NCBI GenBank assembly: GCA_031272575.1
Contig: JAISTO010000214.1
Location: forward strand, 1 to 14,039
From: Treponema sp.
GTDB taxonomy: Bacteria; Spirochaetota; Spirochaetia; Treponematales; Breznakiellaceae
Length of the DNA: 14,039 nucleotides
Direction of reading: 5' to 3'
In this document: positions 1-7,268 of the stretch, in pieces
How the letters are laid out: each line of letters starts with the position of its first letter
How positions within the stretch are numbered: position 1 is the first letter of the stretch
The notes under the pieces: generated by a model
Told to the model about the DNA's origin: nothing
What the model saw: only the letters and a program-made list of their open reading frames with translations
Database searches by the model: none
Translations under genes and position numbers: made by a program

Positions 1-201
1 GCCATCGGGCGCTGTACCGACTGCGTCATGGTGGTCGACGGCGAGGCGAACGTGCGCACCTGCGTGACGCCGCTGCGGGAAGGCATGCGGGTGGAGACGC
101 AGATTGGTGCTGGCACCACCGGCGCTGGCGCCGCCGGTGCAGGCACCACCGGCGCCGGCACCACCGGCGCTGGCGCCGCCGCCGGCGTGGGGGCATCATG
201 A
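1..201 (+). CDS. Small [2Fe-2S] subunit of an amino-acid dehydrogenase complex (HcnA-like), 3' end only
   Basis: The reading frame is open from base 1 and ends at TGA 199-201, so only the last 66 residues are visible. The start begins IGRCTDCVMVVDGEANVRTC, with Cys at visible residues 5, 8 and 21, followed by VTPLREGMRVET. This is the second half of the plant-type [2Fe-2S] ferredoxin fold in the small subunits of HcnABC, opine oxidase and hydroxyproline/proline dehydrogenase complexes, so it should pass electrons within such a complex. The stop overlaps the start of the next gene as ATGA, which implies translational coupling. The unusual part is the C-terminus: after the usual end of the domain it carries a low-complexity Gly/Ala/Thr tail encoded by five 15-bp repeats (106-180). 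The family assignment is confident; the substrate is not known. Confidence 0.85.
   Translation, partial: AIGRCTDCVMVVDGEANVRTCVTPLREGMRVETQIGAGTTGAGAAGAGTTGAGTTGAGAAAGVGAS
106..180 (+). repeat. Five tandem 15-bp repeats encoding GAG(T/A)(T/A)
   Basis: Five contiguous 15-bp units start at 106, 121, 136, 151 and 166 and encode G-A-G followed by T-T or A-A. Each unit contains a short inverted repeat, GGTGC/GCACC or GGCGC/GCGCC, around two central bases. The arms match in units 1, 2, 3 and 5; unit 4 has one mismatch. The array ends 17 bp before the start codon of the next gene. Changes in unit number would keep the reading frame. Confidence 0.9.
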
Positions 202-1808
202 CGCGATACGACGTGGTGATAATCGGCGCGGGACCGGCGGGGCTTTCGGCCGCCGTCGAATGCGCCCGGCGCGGCCTCAAAACCGTGGTCTACGATGAAA
301 ACGAAAAGCCGGGCGGCCAACTCTTCAAACAGATACACAAGTTTTTCGGCTCGCGGGAGCACAAGGCCAAACTGCGCGGCATCAAAATCGGCGAGGAACT
401 TCTGGCGGAAGCGGCCAAAAGCGGGGCCGAGGTGGTGCTGAACGCCGTGGTAACGGGCATCTTCGGCGAAAACGAAGTGACCGTGCGCGTAGGAGAGCGC
501 ATGATTCACCGAAAAGCCGACATCATCATCGCGGCCTGCGGCGCGAACGAGAACATGGTGCCGTTTGAAAACTGGACGCTGCCCGGCGTCATGGGGGCAG
601 GCGCCGCGCAGACGCTGATGAACCTCCACGGCATCCGGCCCGGGAAAAGAATTGTCATGCTGGGATCGGGCAATGTGGGCCTGGTGGTAAGTTTTCAACT
701 TTTGCAGGCCGGCTGCGAGGTGCTGGCCGTGGTGGACGCCCTGCCACGCATCGGCGGCTACGGCGTACACGCGGCAAAGATTGCGCGCGCCGGGGTGCCC
801 TTTTTCCTCTCGCACACAATCGTGCGCGCCTGCGGCAAAAACCGCGTGGAGTCCGTCGTTATCTGCGAGGTGGACAAAGACTTCCGCGTCGTGCCCGGCA
901 GCGAAAAAACCTTTGACGCCGACACGGTGTGCCTTGCCGCGGGGCTTTCGCCCCAGTCGGCGCTCTGCGCCATGGCCGGCTGCGAGATGAAAGACGGCGC
1001 GCCGGTGGTGGACGAGTGGGGTCAAACGTCCGTGCCCGGCGTCTTCGCGGCCGGCGACGTGTCCGGCATCGAGGAGGCAAGTTCCGCCATGATCGAAGGG
1101 CGGCTTGCCGGCCTTGCGGCGGCGGCGAAACTGGGCTTTATCACCTTCGAGGAGCGCGGCGCGGCCGCCCAGCCCCTGCGCGCTTCGCTCGAAAAACTGC
1201 GCGCGGGGATGTTCGCCCCGCGGAACCGCGGCAAAACCATAACGCACACGGACGAGGGGGTGCCGGTGTCGGCGCATCTCTTGCGGAACGGCTTTTTATC
1301 GGACGAGGAAGTGCTCGCCTACCCGGGCGCGGCGGCGTGGACGGCAGAAAAACTGCCACGGGGCATTTTCCCGGTGGTCGAGTGTACGCAGAACATCCCC
1401 TGCAATCCGTGCTCTGACGCCTGTCCGCACGGCTGCATCGTCGTCAAACCGGACCAGATTACCGCGCTGCCCGCAATCGACACGGCGAAAACCTGCGCCG
1501 GCTGCGGCCTCTGCGTGGCCGCCTGTTCCGGCCAGGCGATTTTCCTCCTCGACACGCGGGAGCGGGATTTTTGCAGCGTAACCCTCCCCTACGAGTTTCT
1601 GCCGCTGCCAAAGGCCGGGGATACCGGAGAAGCGCTCGGGCGGGACGGCCGGAAAGTCTGCGACGCGGAAGTGCTGCGGGTGCGGACTGCGGCAGCCTTC
1701 GACAAGACGACCCTTTTGACCATAAAAGTGCCGGCGCGGTTCGGTATGCGGGCGCGATTTTTCGCGCCGCGCTTTCTCGCGGCGGACAAAGCGGGAGTTG
1801 AGCCATGA
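198..1808 (+). CDS. FAD-dependent dehydrogenase subunit with fused 2x[4Fe-4S] ferredoxin domain (HcnB/OoxA-like)
   Basis: A 536-residue cytoplasmic flavoprotein of the pyridine-nucleotide-disulfide oxidoreductase fold. The first dinucleotide site is IIGAGPAGLSA (G10, G12, G15), the second is VMLGSGNVGL near 153-162, and the FAD-contacting motif is VPGVFAAGD near 279-287. There is no redox-active CxxC near the first site, as expected for the HcnB/opine-oxidase group rather than for disulfide reductases. Residues 400-450 add a ferredoxin-like segment: C402-x2-C405-x3-C409-x3-C413 and C433-x2-C436-x2-C439-x3-C443, enough for two [4Fe-4S] clusters. It probably collects electrons from the DAO subunit at 2145-3278 and passes them to a carrier. 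The ATG at 198 overlaps the upstream stop and is followed at once by the Rossmann motif, so the start is secure. Its own stop overlaps the next start (ATGA, 1805-1808). Confidence 0.9.
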   Translation: MTRYDVVIIGAGPAGLSAAVECARRGLKTVVYDENEKPGGQLFKQIHKFFGSREHKAKLRGIKIGEELLAEAAKSGAEVVLNAVVTGIFGENEVTVRVGERMIHRKADIIIAACGANENMVPFENWTLPGVMGAGAAQTLMNLHGIRPGKRIVMLGSGNVGLVVSFQLLQAGCEVLAVVDALPRIGGYGVHAAKIARAGVPFFLSHTIVRACGKNRVESVVICEVDKDFRVVPGSEKTFDADTVCLAAGLSPQSALCAMAGCEMKDGAPVVDEWGQTSVPGVFAAGDVSGIEEASSAMIEGRLAGLAAAAKLGFITFEERGAAAQPLRASLEKLRAGMFAPRNRGKTITHTDEGVPVSAHLLRNGFLSDEEVLAYPGAAAWTAEKLPRGIFPVVECTQNIPCNPCSDACPHGCIVVKPDQITALPAIDTAKTCAGCGLCVAACSGQAIFLLDTRERDFCSVTLPYEFLPLPKAGDTGEALGRDGRKVCDAEVLRVRTAAAFDKTTLLTIKVPARFGMRARFFAPRFLAADKAGVEP

Positions 1809-2152
1809 AAACGGAACGCGTAAAAAGCGCCGTCCCCTTTGAAAGCCGCGGCGGCGACGACCTTATCATCTGCCGCTGCGAGGAAATCACCCAGGGTGAA
1901 ATCCGCCGCGCCATCTACGATGGGCTGCTGACGATAACGGAACTGCGCCGCTTTCTGCGCGCGGGATGCGGCCTCTGCCAGGGACGCACCTGCGCCCGCC
2001 TGGTCAAGGGCATACTCGCGCGGGAACTGGGGCAGCCCGCGGGCAGCATCGCGGACGCGACGGCGCGTTCCCCGGCGCGGCCCGTGGAGATGCGTGTCCT
2101 GGGGCGCAACCTCGCGCAGGAAGACGCAAAGGAGGGGCTAAGCTATGCCTGA
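1805..2152 (+). CDS. BFD-like [2Fe-2S]-binding small subunit
   Basis: A 115-residue protein. It contains IICRCEEIT (C23, C25) and AGCGLCQGRTC (C55, C58, plus C63). This is the C-x-C ... C-x2-C pattern of the bacterioferritin-associated-ferredoxin-like [2Fe-2S] domain, which in related enzymes is either a separate subunit or fused to the large FAD subunit. The helical stretch between the cysteine pairs (EIRRAIYDGLLTITELRRFL) is typical. It overlaps the preceding gene by 4 bp and the following gene by 8 bp, so the three are very likely translated together. Its expected role is electron transfer inside the dehydrogenase complex. A weak GGGAG lies about 9 bases before the start. The tail after about residue 80 has no motif I recognise. 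Confidence 0.87.
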   Translation: MKTERVKSAVPFESRGGDDLIICRCEEITQGEIRRAIYDGLLTITELRRFLRAGCGLCQGRTCARLVKGILARELGQPAGSIADATARSPARPVEMRVLGRNLAQEDAKEGLSYA

Positions 2153-3278
2153 CACTCAGGACGTACTCATCGTTGGCGGCGGCATCATCGGGGCTTCCTG
2201 CGCGTACCACCTTGCCAGGCGGGGCCTCTCCGTGACGGTGCTGGAAAAAAACGACACGCTCGGCGACGGCGGCTCGTCACGCAACGGCGGCGGCGTACGC
2301 CAGTCGGGGCGCGACCGCCGCGAGATGCCGCTTGCGATGTACGCGGTAGAACACCTGTGGCCGTCTCTGAGCGACGAACTGGGCGTTGATGTTGAATACT
2401 GTCAAAAGGGCAATCTGCGCCTGGGCAAAACCGAGGCGCACCGCAGGATACTCGAGGCGCTCACGGAGGCGGGCGCCAGGCAGGGCCTGGGCGTGAGCAT
2501 GATTTCCGGGGAGGAGGCGCGGGACATCAACCCCTGGCTTTCGCGGGATGTTTTCTGCGCGAGTTGGTGCCCTACCGACGGCCACGCCAATCCGCTTGCG
2601 GCAACGCTGGGTTTTTACAAGCGCGCGCGGGAACTGGGCGCGCGGTTTATTTCGGGCGAGAAGGCGCTGCGCATCGAGAAGCTGAAGGGCGCGGCGCGGC
2701 GTGTCGCGGCTGCGGGCGGCGTCTACGAAGCGCCGGTCATCATTGTGGCGGCGGGCCTGGGGAGCCGGCCGCTGGCGCAGAGCGTCGGTCTTGATGTGCC
2801 CATGCAGCCGGTGCTGCTCGAGGCGCTGGTAACGGAAACCGCGCCGGATATGTTCCCGCAGATGCTGGGCACGGCGATGGCGGATTTCTACGGGCACCAG
2901 GCGGCCAACGGTTCCTTTGTCTTCGGCCTCAAGTCGGGCTACGAACCCTACGCCGTCTACACCGAAGACAAAACAGAAGCGCGCTCATCGAGCGCGTCGG
3001 CGTCGGCGGCCTGCCGGAGCATCGAGGGCTACTTCCCCGCGCTTGCGAACATCAAAGTTCTGCGCGCCTGGGCCGGCTGGATGGACGACTGCGCCGATCA
3101 TGTGCCGGTGCTCAGTTTTGTGGATGAAGTGCCCGGCCTCATTCTCGCCTGCGGATTTTCCGGCCACGGCTTTGGCATCTCGCCCTGCGTTGGAAAACTG
3201 CTCGCCGAACTGGCCGCCGGGGAAGCGCCCTGCCGGGATATTAGCGCGTTTCGCTACGACCGTTTTGTCGTACAATAA
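2145..3278 (+). CDS. DAO-family FAD-dependent amino-acid dehydrogenase, catalytic subunit (HcnC/SoxB-like)
   Basis: A 377-residue protein of the D-amino-acid oxidase/sarcosine oxidase family. The N-terminal FAD site is VLIVGGGIIGASCAYHLA (G11, G13, G16), followed by the SSRNGGGVRQSGRD segment (44-57). CPTDGHANPL lies mid-protein, and the C-terminal signature CGFSGHGFGISPCVGKLLAE begins at residue 336. WAGWMDDCADHVPV precedes the C-terminal signature, as in relatives from anaerobes. It should be the subunit that oxidises the substrate, probably an imino or amino acid such as proline, hydroxyproline, sarcosine or an opine; which one cannot be decided here. AAAGGAGG at 2128-2135 sits 9 bases before ATG 2145. 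The permease gene follows after 15 bp. The serine/alanine-rich stretch near residues 285-293 looks odd but is in frame with conserved sequence on both sides. Confidence 0.9.
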   Translation: MPDTQDVLIVGGGIIGASCAYHLARRGLSVTVLEKNDTLGDGGSSRNGGGVRQSGRDRREMPLAMYAVEHLWPSLSDELGVDVEYCQKGNLRLGKTEAHRRILEALTEAGARQGLGVSMISGEEARDINPWLSRDVFCASWCPTDGHANPLAATLGFYKRARELGARFISGEKALRIEKLKGAARRVAAAGGVYEAPVIIVAAGLGSRPLAQSVGLDVPMQPVLLEALVTETAPDMFPQMLGTAMADFYGHQAANGSFVFGLKSGYEPYAVYTEDKTEARSSSASASAACRSIEGYFPALANIKVLRAWAGWMDDCADHVPVLSFVDEVPGLILACGFSGHGFGISPCVGKLLAELAAGEAPCRDISAFRYDRFVVQ

Positions 3279-3280
3279 AA

Positions 3281-3287
3281 AAGGAGG
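3281..3287 (+). promoter_or_regulatory. Strong ribosome binding site of the permease gene
   Basis: AAGGAGG lies 6 bases before ATG 3294 and 3 bases after the TAA of the upstream gene. The match to the 16S anti-Shine-Dalgarno is perfect. It suggests the permease is initiated independently rather than only by coupling. Confidence 0.85.
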
Positions 3288-3293
3288 AATAGA

Positions 3294-4664
3294 ATGGAAA
3301 ACAGAAAAACTATCGGACTCTTTAGCGCAATCTGCATCTGCGTGGGTCTGATTGTGGCGTCGAGCTGCCTTCTGTCGCTGGGACAGGGCATGGGGCTCGC
3401 CGGGAAATGGTTTGTGTTGTCAATCGTGATGGTCAGCGTTTTGAACATGACGCTGGCCCTCAGTTTTGGCGAACTCAACGCGCTGATGCCGGACATGGAG
3501 GGCGGGCTCGGCCAGTTTACCAAGGTGGGGCTGGGGCCGGTGCTGTCGATCATCTCGAACATATCGGCCTATGTCATCGTGAGTTTCCTGGCCGGCTCGG
3601 TGGAAATAGCGATGTGCGCCATGATACTGAACGAGGTGTTTTTCCCGGCCATCCCCGTGCCGGTGATAGGCGCCGCCGTTGTGTTGATACTGGCCGCGGT
3701 CAACTACCTCGGCATCAACATTTTTTCGCGTGTGCAGAACTTTGTGGTGGCCGCGTTGGTGCTCTCGCTTGTGGCGCTGGGCGTCATCAGTTTCTTCAAA
3801 CTGGGCACCGGCGAACTGGTCGACAAGACGCTGGAAGCCCCGCCGGCACTGGGCGGCTTCTCCGGCGCCCTCAGCCTGACCGCGCTGGCGTTCTGGCTCT
3901 TTATCGGCGTCGAGTTCATCATCCCGCTTTCCAAAAACCTGATCCGCCCGAAACGCAACGTGCTGCTTGCCATGTCGCTGAGCATACTGCTCCTCTGCGT
4001 GATTCAATCGGTGCTGGGCACGGGCATGACCAACTATGTCACCTGCGCCGAACTGGCCAGTGCCGAACTGCCGCACATGGTCTTCGCCAACAAGGTGCTC
4101 GGCGAGGCGGGCAGTTTGTGGATGGGCATCATCACGATTCTGGCGGCCATCAGCACCGCGAACACGCTCTTCGGCACGGTCCCCGCGATGATGTGCGGCA
4201 TGGCAAAGAACGACATGCTGCCCGCGATCTTCGCGAAAAAGAATCGCTTTCATGTTAACGTCGCGGGGATAGCCCTCATAGGCGGCGGCTTTCTCGTCAT
4301 GGTGACGACAGGCCTTACCCAGTCGGCGGGCCTCATCAATATGCTGCTTGCGGCGTCCTGCTTCTGGCTCACCTCGTACATTCTGGTGAGTATCACCGTG
4401 CTGGTACTGCGCCGCCGCTACCCCGACCTTCCGGCGCGCGACAAGCGCCTGACGCTCGGCGGCGTCCCGCAGTATTTGTGCATCGCGGGCGACCTCTACA
4501 TGATTTGGCACATCGCGGAAGGCGACGACCGCATCCTCATCTACAAGATTTTCGCGGTGCTCCTGGTCGTACTCACCGCGTTCGCGTGTTTTTGGGTGAA
4601 GGGCATAAAAAAGCAGGCGCTTTTCCGCCCGGCCGACATTCACGAGGTCATGGCGCAGGAATAA
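3294..4664 (+). CDS. APC-superfamily amino-acid permease
   Basis: A 456-residue, strongly hydrophobic inner-membrane protein with about twelve predicted membrane segments, the usual size for an APC-type amino acid transporter. The first segment, AICICVGLIVASSCLLSLGQ, starts near residue 11. FGELNALMPDMEGG between segments 2 and 3 resembles the conserved 'YAELG...MPxxGG' loop of the family. Later segments are clear, for example ALSLTALAFWLFIGVEFIIP and ILVSITVLVLRRRYPDLP. It is the last gene of the dehydrogenase operon, so it most likely imports the substrate oxidised by the complex. The substrate itself cannot be inferred from sequence alone. No clear hairpin-plus-T-run terminator follows its stop. 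Confidence 0.88.
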   Translation: MENRKTIGLFSAICICVGLIVASSCLLSLGQGMGLAGKWFVLSIVMVSVLNMTLALSFGELNALMPDMEGGLGQFTKVGLGPVLSIISNISAYVIVSFLAGSVEIAMCAMILNEVFFPAIPVPVIGAAVVLILAAVNYLGINIFSRVQNFVVAALVLSLVALGVISFFKLGTGELVDKTLEAPPALGGFSGALSLTALAFWLFIGVEFIIPLSKNLIRPKRNVLLAMSLSILLLCVIQSVLGTGMTNYVTCAELASAELPHMVFANKVLGEAGSLWMGIITILAAISTANTLFGTVPAMMCGMAKNDMLPAIFAKKNRFHVNVAGIALIGGGFLVMVTTGLTQSAGLINMLLAASCFWLTSYILVSITVLVLRRRYPDLPARDKRLTLGGVPQYLCIAGDLYMIWHIAEGDDRILIYKIFAVLLVVLTAFACFWVKGIKKQALFRPADIHEVMAQE

Positions 4665-4713
4665 GGGGCCGGCGGCCTGCCCGCCTCCCTTCCCCCCGAC
4701 CCCCGTGATCCGC

Positions 4714-4719
4714 TATACT
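4714..4719 (+). promoter_or_regulatory. Possible -10 element ahead of the helicase gene
   Basis: TATACT lies 19 bases before ATG 4739 in the 74-bp gap after the permease gene. The gap is otherwise G/C-rich. No acceptable -35 is seen at 16-18 bp spacing, so this is a weak call. If it is used, the leader would be only about 13 bases long. Confidence 0.25.
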
Positions 4720-4738
4720 CTCGGAACACGGGAACGAG

Positions 4739-7255
4739 ATGGAATCCAAACAACGATTTACCGCCTCTGCCGCGCGGGCGCTGCGGGACGAGATCGCGGA
4801 GGCCGGGGGGAACGAGGTCTTTGCCGCGGGCTGGCTCGACGAGGAGGGGCGGGTCGAGCGGGTCGCGGTGGGGGCGCGGGGGAACAGCGGCGCGGTACTG
4901 GCGCGCGATGCGGCGGGCGGCAGGGAGGGCTTCGAGAGCGACTGGGACAGCCCGCCTGATGTCTACATTCACAACCATCCCTCTGGCGCGCTCGAGCCGA
5001 GCAGCAACGATCTCCACCTGGCCTCCATGGGGGCGAAGCAGGGCATAGGGGCCTTCATCGTAGACAACGAGGTGACGCGGGTCTACGTGATCGCGGAGCC
5101 GGTCCGGCGCAGGCAAAAAGTCAGCCTCGACGAAGAGGAGATTCTGGGCGCGCTGCAGGCGGGGGGCGCGGTGGCACAGCGCCTCCCCTCGTACGAGCCG
5201 CGCGAGGCCCAACTCGGCCTTATGCGGCTCGTGATAGCGGGCTTCAACAACGACGCGCTCGTGGCGGCGGAGGCGGGCACCGGCGTGGGCAAGTCCTTCG
5301 CGTACCTGCTGCCTGCGCTCCGTTTCGCCGCGGCAAACAACGAGCGGGTGGTCATCTCGACCGCGACTATCACCCTGCAGCAGCAATTATTCGAAAAGGA
5401 TATCCCGCTCGTCCAAAAGGCGCTTAAGGTGGACACGAAGGCCGTGCTCGTGAAGGGCCGCGGCAACTACCTCTGCCTCCGCCGGCTGGACGACGCCTTT
5501 GCGGAGGGCGCGCTCGACGACGAGGAGCGGCAGTGCCTCGACGCGCTTCAGGCCTGGGCCAGGACGGACAGCGGCGGCAGCCGCTCGTCCCTCTCCTTCG
5601 TGCCGCCCGAGAGCGTATGGCAGCGGGTCTGCTCGGATGCGGACCTCTGCATGGGCATGGGATGCCCCGCGCGCGAGAGGTGCTTCGTCATGCGGCTGCG
5701 CAAGGAAGCGAGCGAGGCCGGCATCATCGTGGTGAACCACCACCTGCTCTTTGCGGACCTTGCCGCAAAGAGCGCCGGGGCAGGCTACGACAGCGCGGCC
5801 GTGCTGCCCCCCTTCAGGCGGGTCATCGTGGACGAGGCGCACACCATCGAGGACTCGGCCACGTCCTTCTTCTCCCAGGAGATGAGCCGCATGGGGGTCT
5901 TTCGGCAACTGGGCCGGCTCTACCGGCGCAAACGGGCGGGCCGCCGCGAGGGGCTGCTCCCGCGCCTCGCCGCCTACCTCCCCACCACCGAAGCGGACGC
6001 GCTCTTCGGCGGGCCTGACGGAGGCGCGGCTGACGGCAAGGCAGGGGCGCTCATTCAGGACATACGGGACGCCGCCGAAACGCTCGACCGGGCCGCCCTC
6101 GAACTGTGCGGCGCCGGGGCCTTCCGCCTCGTGCCCGCGCGGGAAGCGGTCCTGTCAGATTTCCTCTTCCCTCATTTCGCCGCGCTCCGCAAAAAACTCT
6201 CCGCCCTTGTGGCGCTTATCAAGGATATGCTTGAGACCACCCAGGAACGGGATGAAGCGAAAAGCGCGGCCTATCAGAACGCGGCCTGGGAAATAAAGGC
6301 GATAGTCCGCCGCCTCGAGGAAATGCTTTCCCTCTGCGGGGCCTTCCTCGAATTTGTGAGCAAGCCGGATGACGTCCTCTGGATGGAAAAACGGACCAGC
6401 CGGAACAAGGCTGACGCGTGGGTAGTCTTCACCCAGACCCCGCTGAACCTCGCGCCGGCCCTGCGGGAGAGCCTCTTCAACCCCGCAAAAACCGCGGTGT
6501 GCCTTTCCGCGACGCTGACGAGCGCCGCTTCCTTCGACTACTGGGCAAGCCGCTCCGGCTTTGCCCTTGCCGAGGACCGGGAGCGGCTCTGCGGCGTCTT
6601 CCCCTCGCCCTTCCCGTACGAGCGCGCCGTCCTCCTGGCCGTCCCGGAAAGTGCCCCGCTCCCGGGCGAGGCCGGTTTCACGGACTTCGTCAACGAGGCG
6701 GCCGCGGCCCTGGCCGAGACCGCCGGCGGCTCCGCGCTGGTCCTCTTCACCTCGTACGAGGCCCTGCTGAGCGCCTGGGAAGCGGGCAGGGAGCGCCTCG
6801 AGGAGCAGGGCATACGCGTCCTCAAGCAGGGTGACGATGACCGCGGCCGCCTGCTGCAGACCTTCCTTACGGACGAGAGCAGTGTGCTCTTCGCCACCGA
6901 CTCGTTCTGGGAAGGCGTCGACGCGCCCGGAGACACCCTGCGCCTCGTCATCCTCTGCCGCCTCCCCTTCCGCAGTCCCAACGACCCGGTCTTCGAGGCC
7001 CGCTGCGAGCGCATCGAGGCCGCGGGCGGCAGCGCCTTCATGCAGTTGTCCGTGCCGGAAGCGGTGGTAAAATTCAAGCAGGGCTTCGGCCGCCTCATGC
7101 GCCGCTCGAGCGATCACGGCGTGGTCGCGGTGCTGGACGCCCGCATCCTCAAAAAGCGCTACGGGGCCTTCTTCCTCCGCTCGCTCCCGCAGACCCGCAC
7201 CTGTTTCGGCGATATGCCGGCTATCCTGCGCGCGGTGGAGGGCTTCCTGTTTTGA
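4739..7255 (+). CDS. dinG: DinG/XPD-family Fe-S helicase with an N-terminal RadC-like JAMM domain
   Basis: An 838-residue fusion. Residues 1-120 form a JAB/JAMM domain: E26 in NEVFAAGWLDEEGR, then HNHPSGALEPSSND with H78, H80, S88 and D91, the same spacing as the RadC motif. From about 150 a superfamily-2 DinG-type helicase follows: Walker A EAGTGVGKS (K185, S186), motif Ia STATITLQQQ, four cluster-binding cysteines C246, C304, C309 and C315, Walker B/DEAH D365-E366-A367-H368, and motif VI QGFGRLMRR (Q781, R785, R788). The 5- and 6-residue cysteine spacings equal those of E. coli DinG (C194/C199/C205). By family it should unwind DNA 5' to 3' and resolve R-loops or other repair and replication structures. 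Many Firmicute DinG proteins carry an N-terminal exonuclease; here a putative metalloprotease takes that place. The start is chosen because the JAMM domain begins right after it. A GGGAACGAG stretch is the only, weak, ribosome site. Confidence 0.92.
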   Translation: MESKQRFTASAARALRDEIAEAGGNEVFAAGWLDEEGRVERVAVGARGNSGAVLARDAAGGREGFESDWDSPPDVYIHNHPSGALEPSSNDLHLASMGAKQGIGAFIVDNEVTRVYVIAEPVRRRQKVSLDEEEILGALQAGGAVAQRLPSYEPREAQLGLMRLVIAGFNNDALVAAEAGTGVGKSFAYLLPALRFAAANNERVVISTATITLQQQLFEKDIPLVQKALKVDTKAVLVKGRGNYLCLRRLDDAFAEGALDDEERQCLDALQAWARTDSGGSRSSLSFVPPESVWQRVCSDADLCMGMGCPARERCFVMRLRKEASEAGIIVVNHHLLFADLAAKSAGAGYDSAAVLPPFRRVIVDEAHTIEDSATSFFSQEMSRMGVFRQLGRLYRRKRAGRREGLLPRLAAYLPTTEADALFGGPDGGAADGKAGALIQDIRDAAETLDRAALELCGAGAFRLVPAREAVLSDFLFPHFAALRKKLSALVALIKDMLETTQERDEAKSAAYQNAAWEIKAIVRRLEEMLSLCGAFLEFVSKPDDVLWMEKRTSRNKADAWVVFTQTPLNLAPALRESLFNPAKTAVCLSATLTSAASFDYWASRSGFALAEDRERLCGVFPSPFPYERAVLLAVPESAPLPGEAGFTDFVNEAAAALAETAGGSALVLFTSYEALLSAWEAGRERLEEQGIRVLKQGDDDRGRLLQTFLTDESSVLFATDSFWEGVDAPGDTLRLVILCRLPFRSPNDPVFEARCERIEAAGGSAFMQLSVPEAVVKFKQGFGRLMRRSSDHGVVAVLDARILKKRYGAFFLRSLPQTRTCFGDMPAILRAVEGFLF

Positions 7256-7268
7256 GGCCGTCAGGCCG

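Noticed and set aside
2985..3030. Possible compensated frameshift in the DAO gene (Ser/Ala-rich stretch)
   Set aside because: The frame on both sides matches the family (GYEPYAVY before, CRSIEGYFPAL after), so the low-complexity stretch is in frame.
3420..4643. Long open frame on the minus strand inside the permease gene
   Set aside because: It is antisense to a clear membrane transporter, rich in His, Arg, Gln and Glu without a hydrophobic core, and is a by-product of the codon pattern in G/C-rich DNA.
4665..4700. Terminator after the permease gene
   Set aside because: GGCC-rich sequence can fold weakly, but it has no stable stem followed by a T-run.
6155..7117. Minus-strand open frame of 320 residues within the helicase gene
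   Set aside because: The helicase frame carries all expected motifs; the opposite frame shows no domain and has G/C-driven composition.
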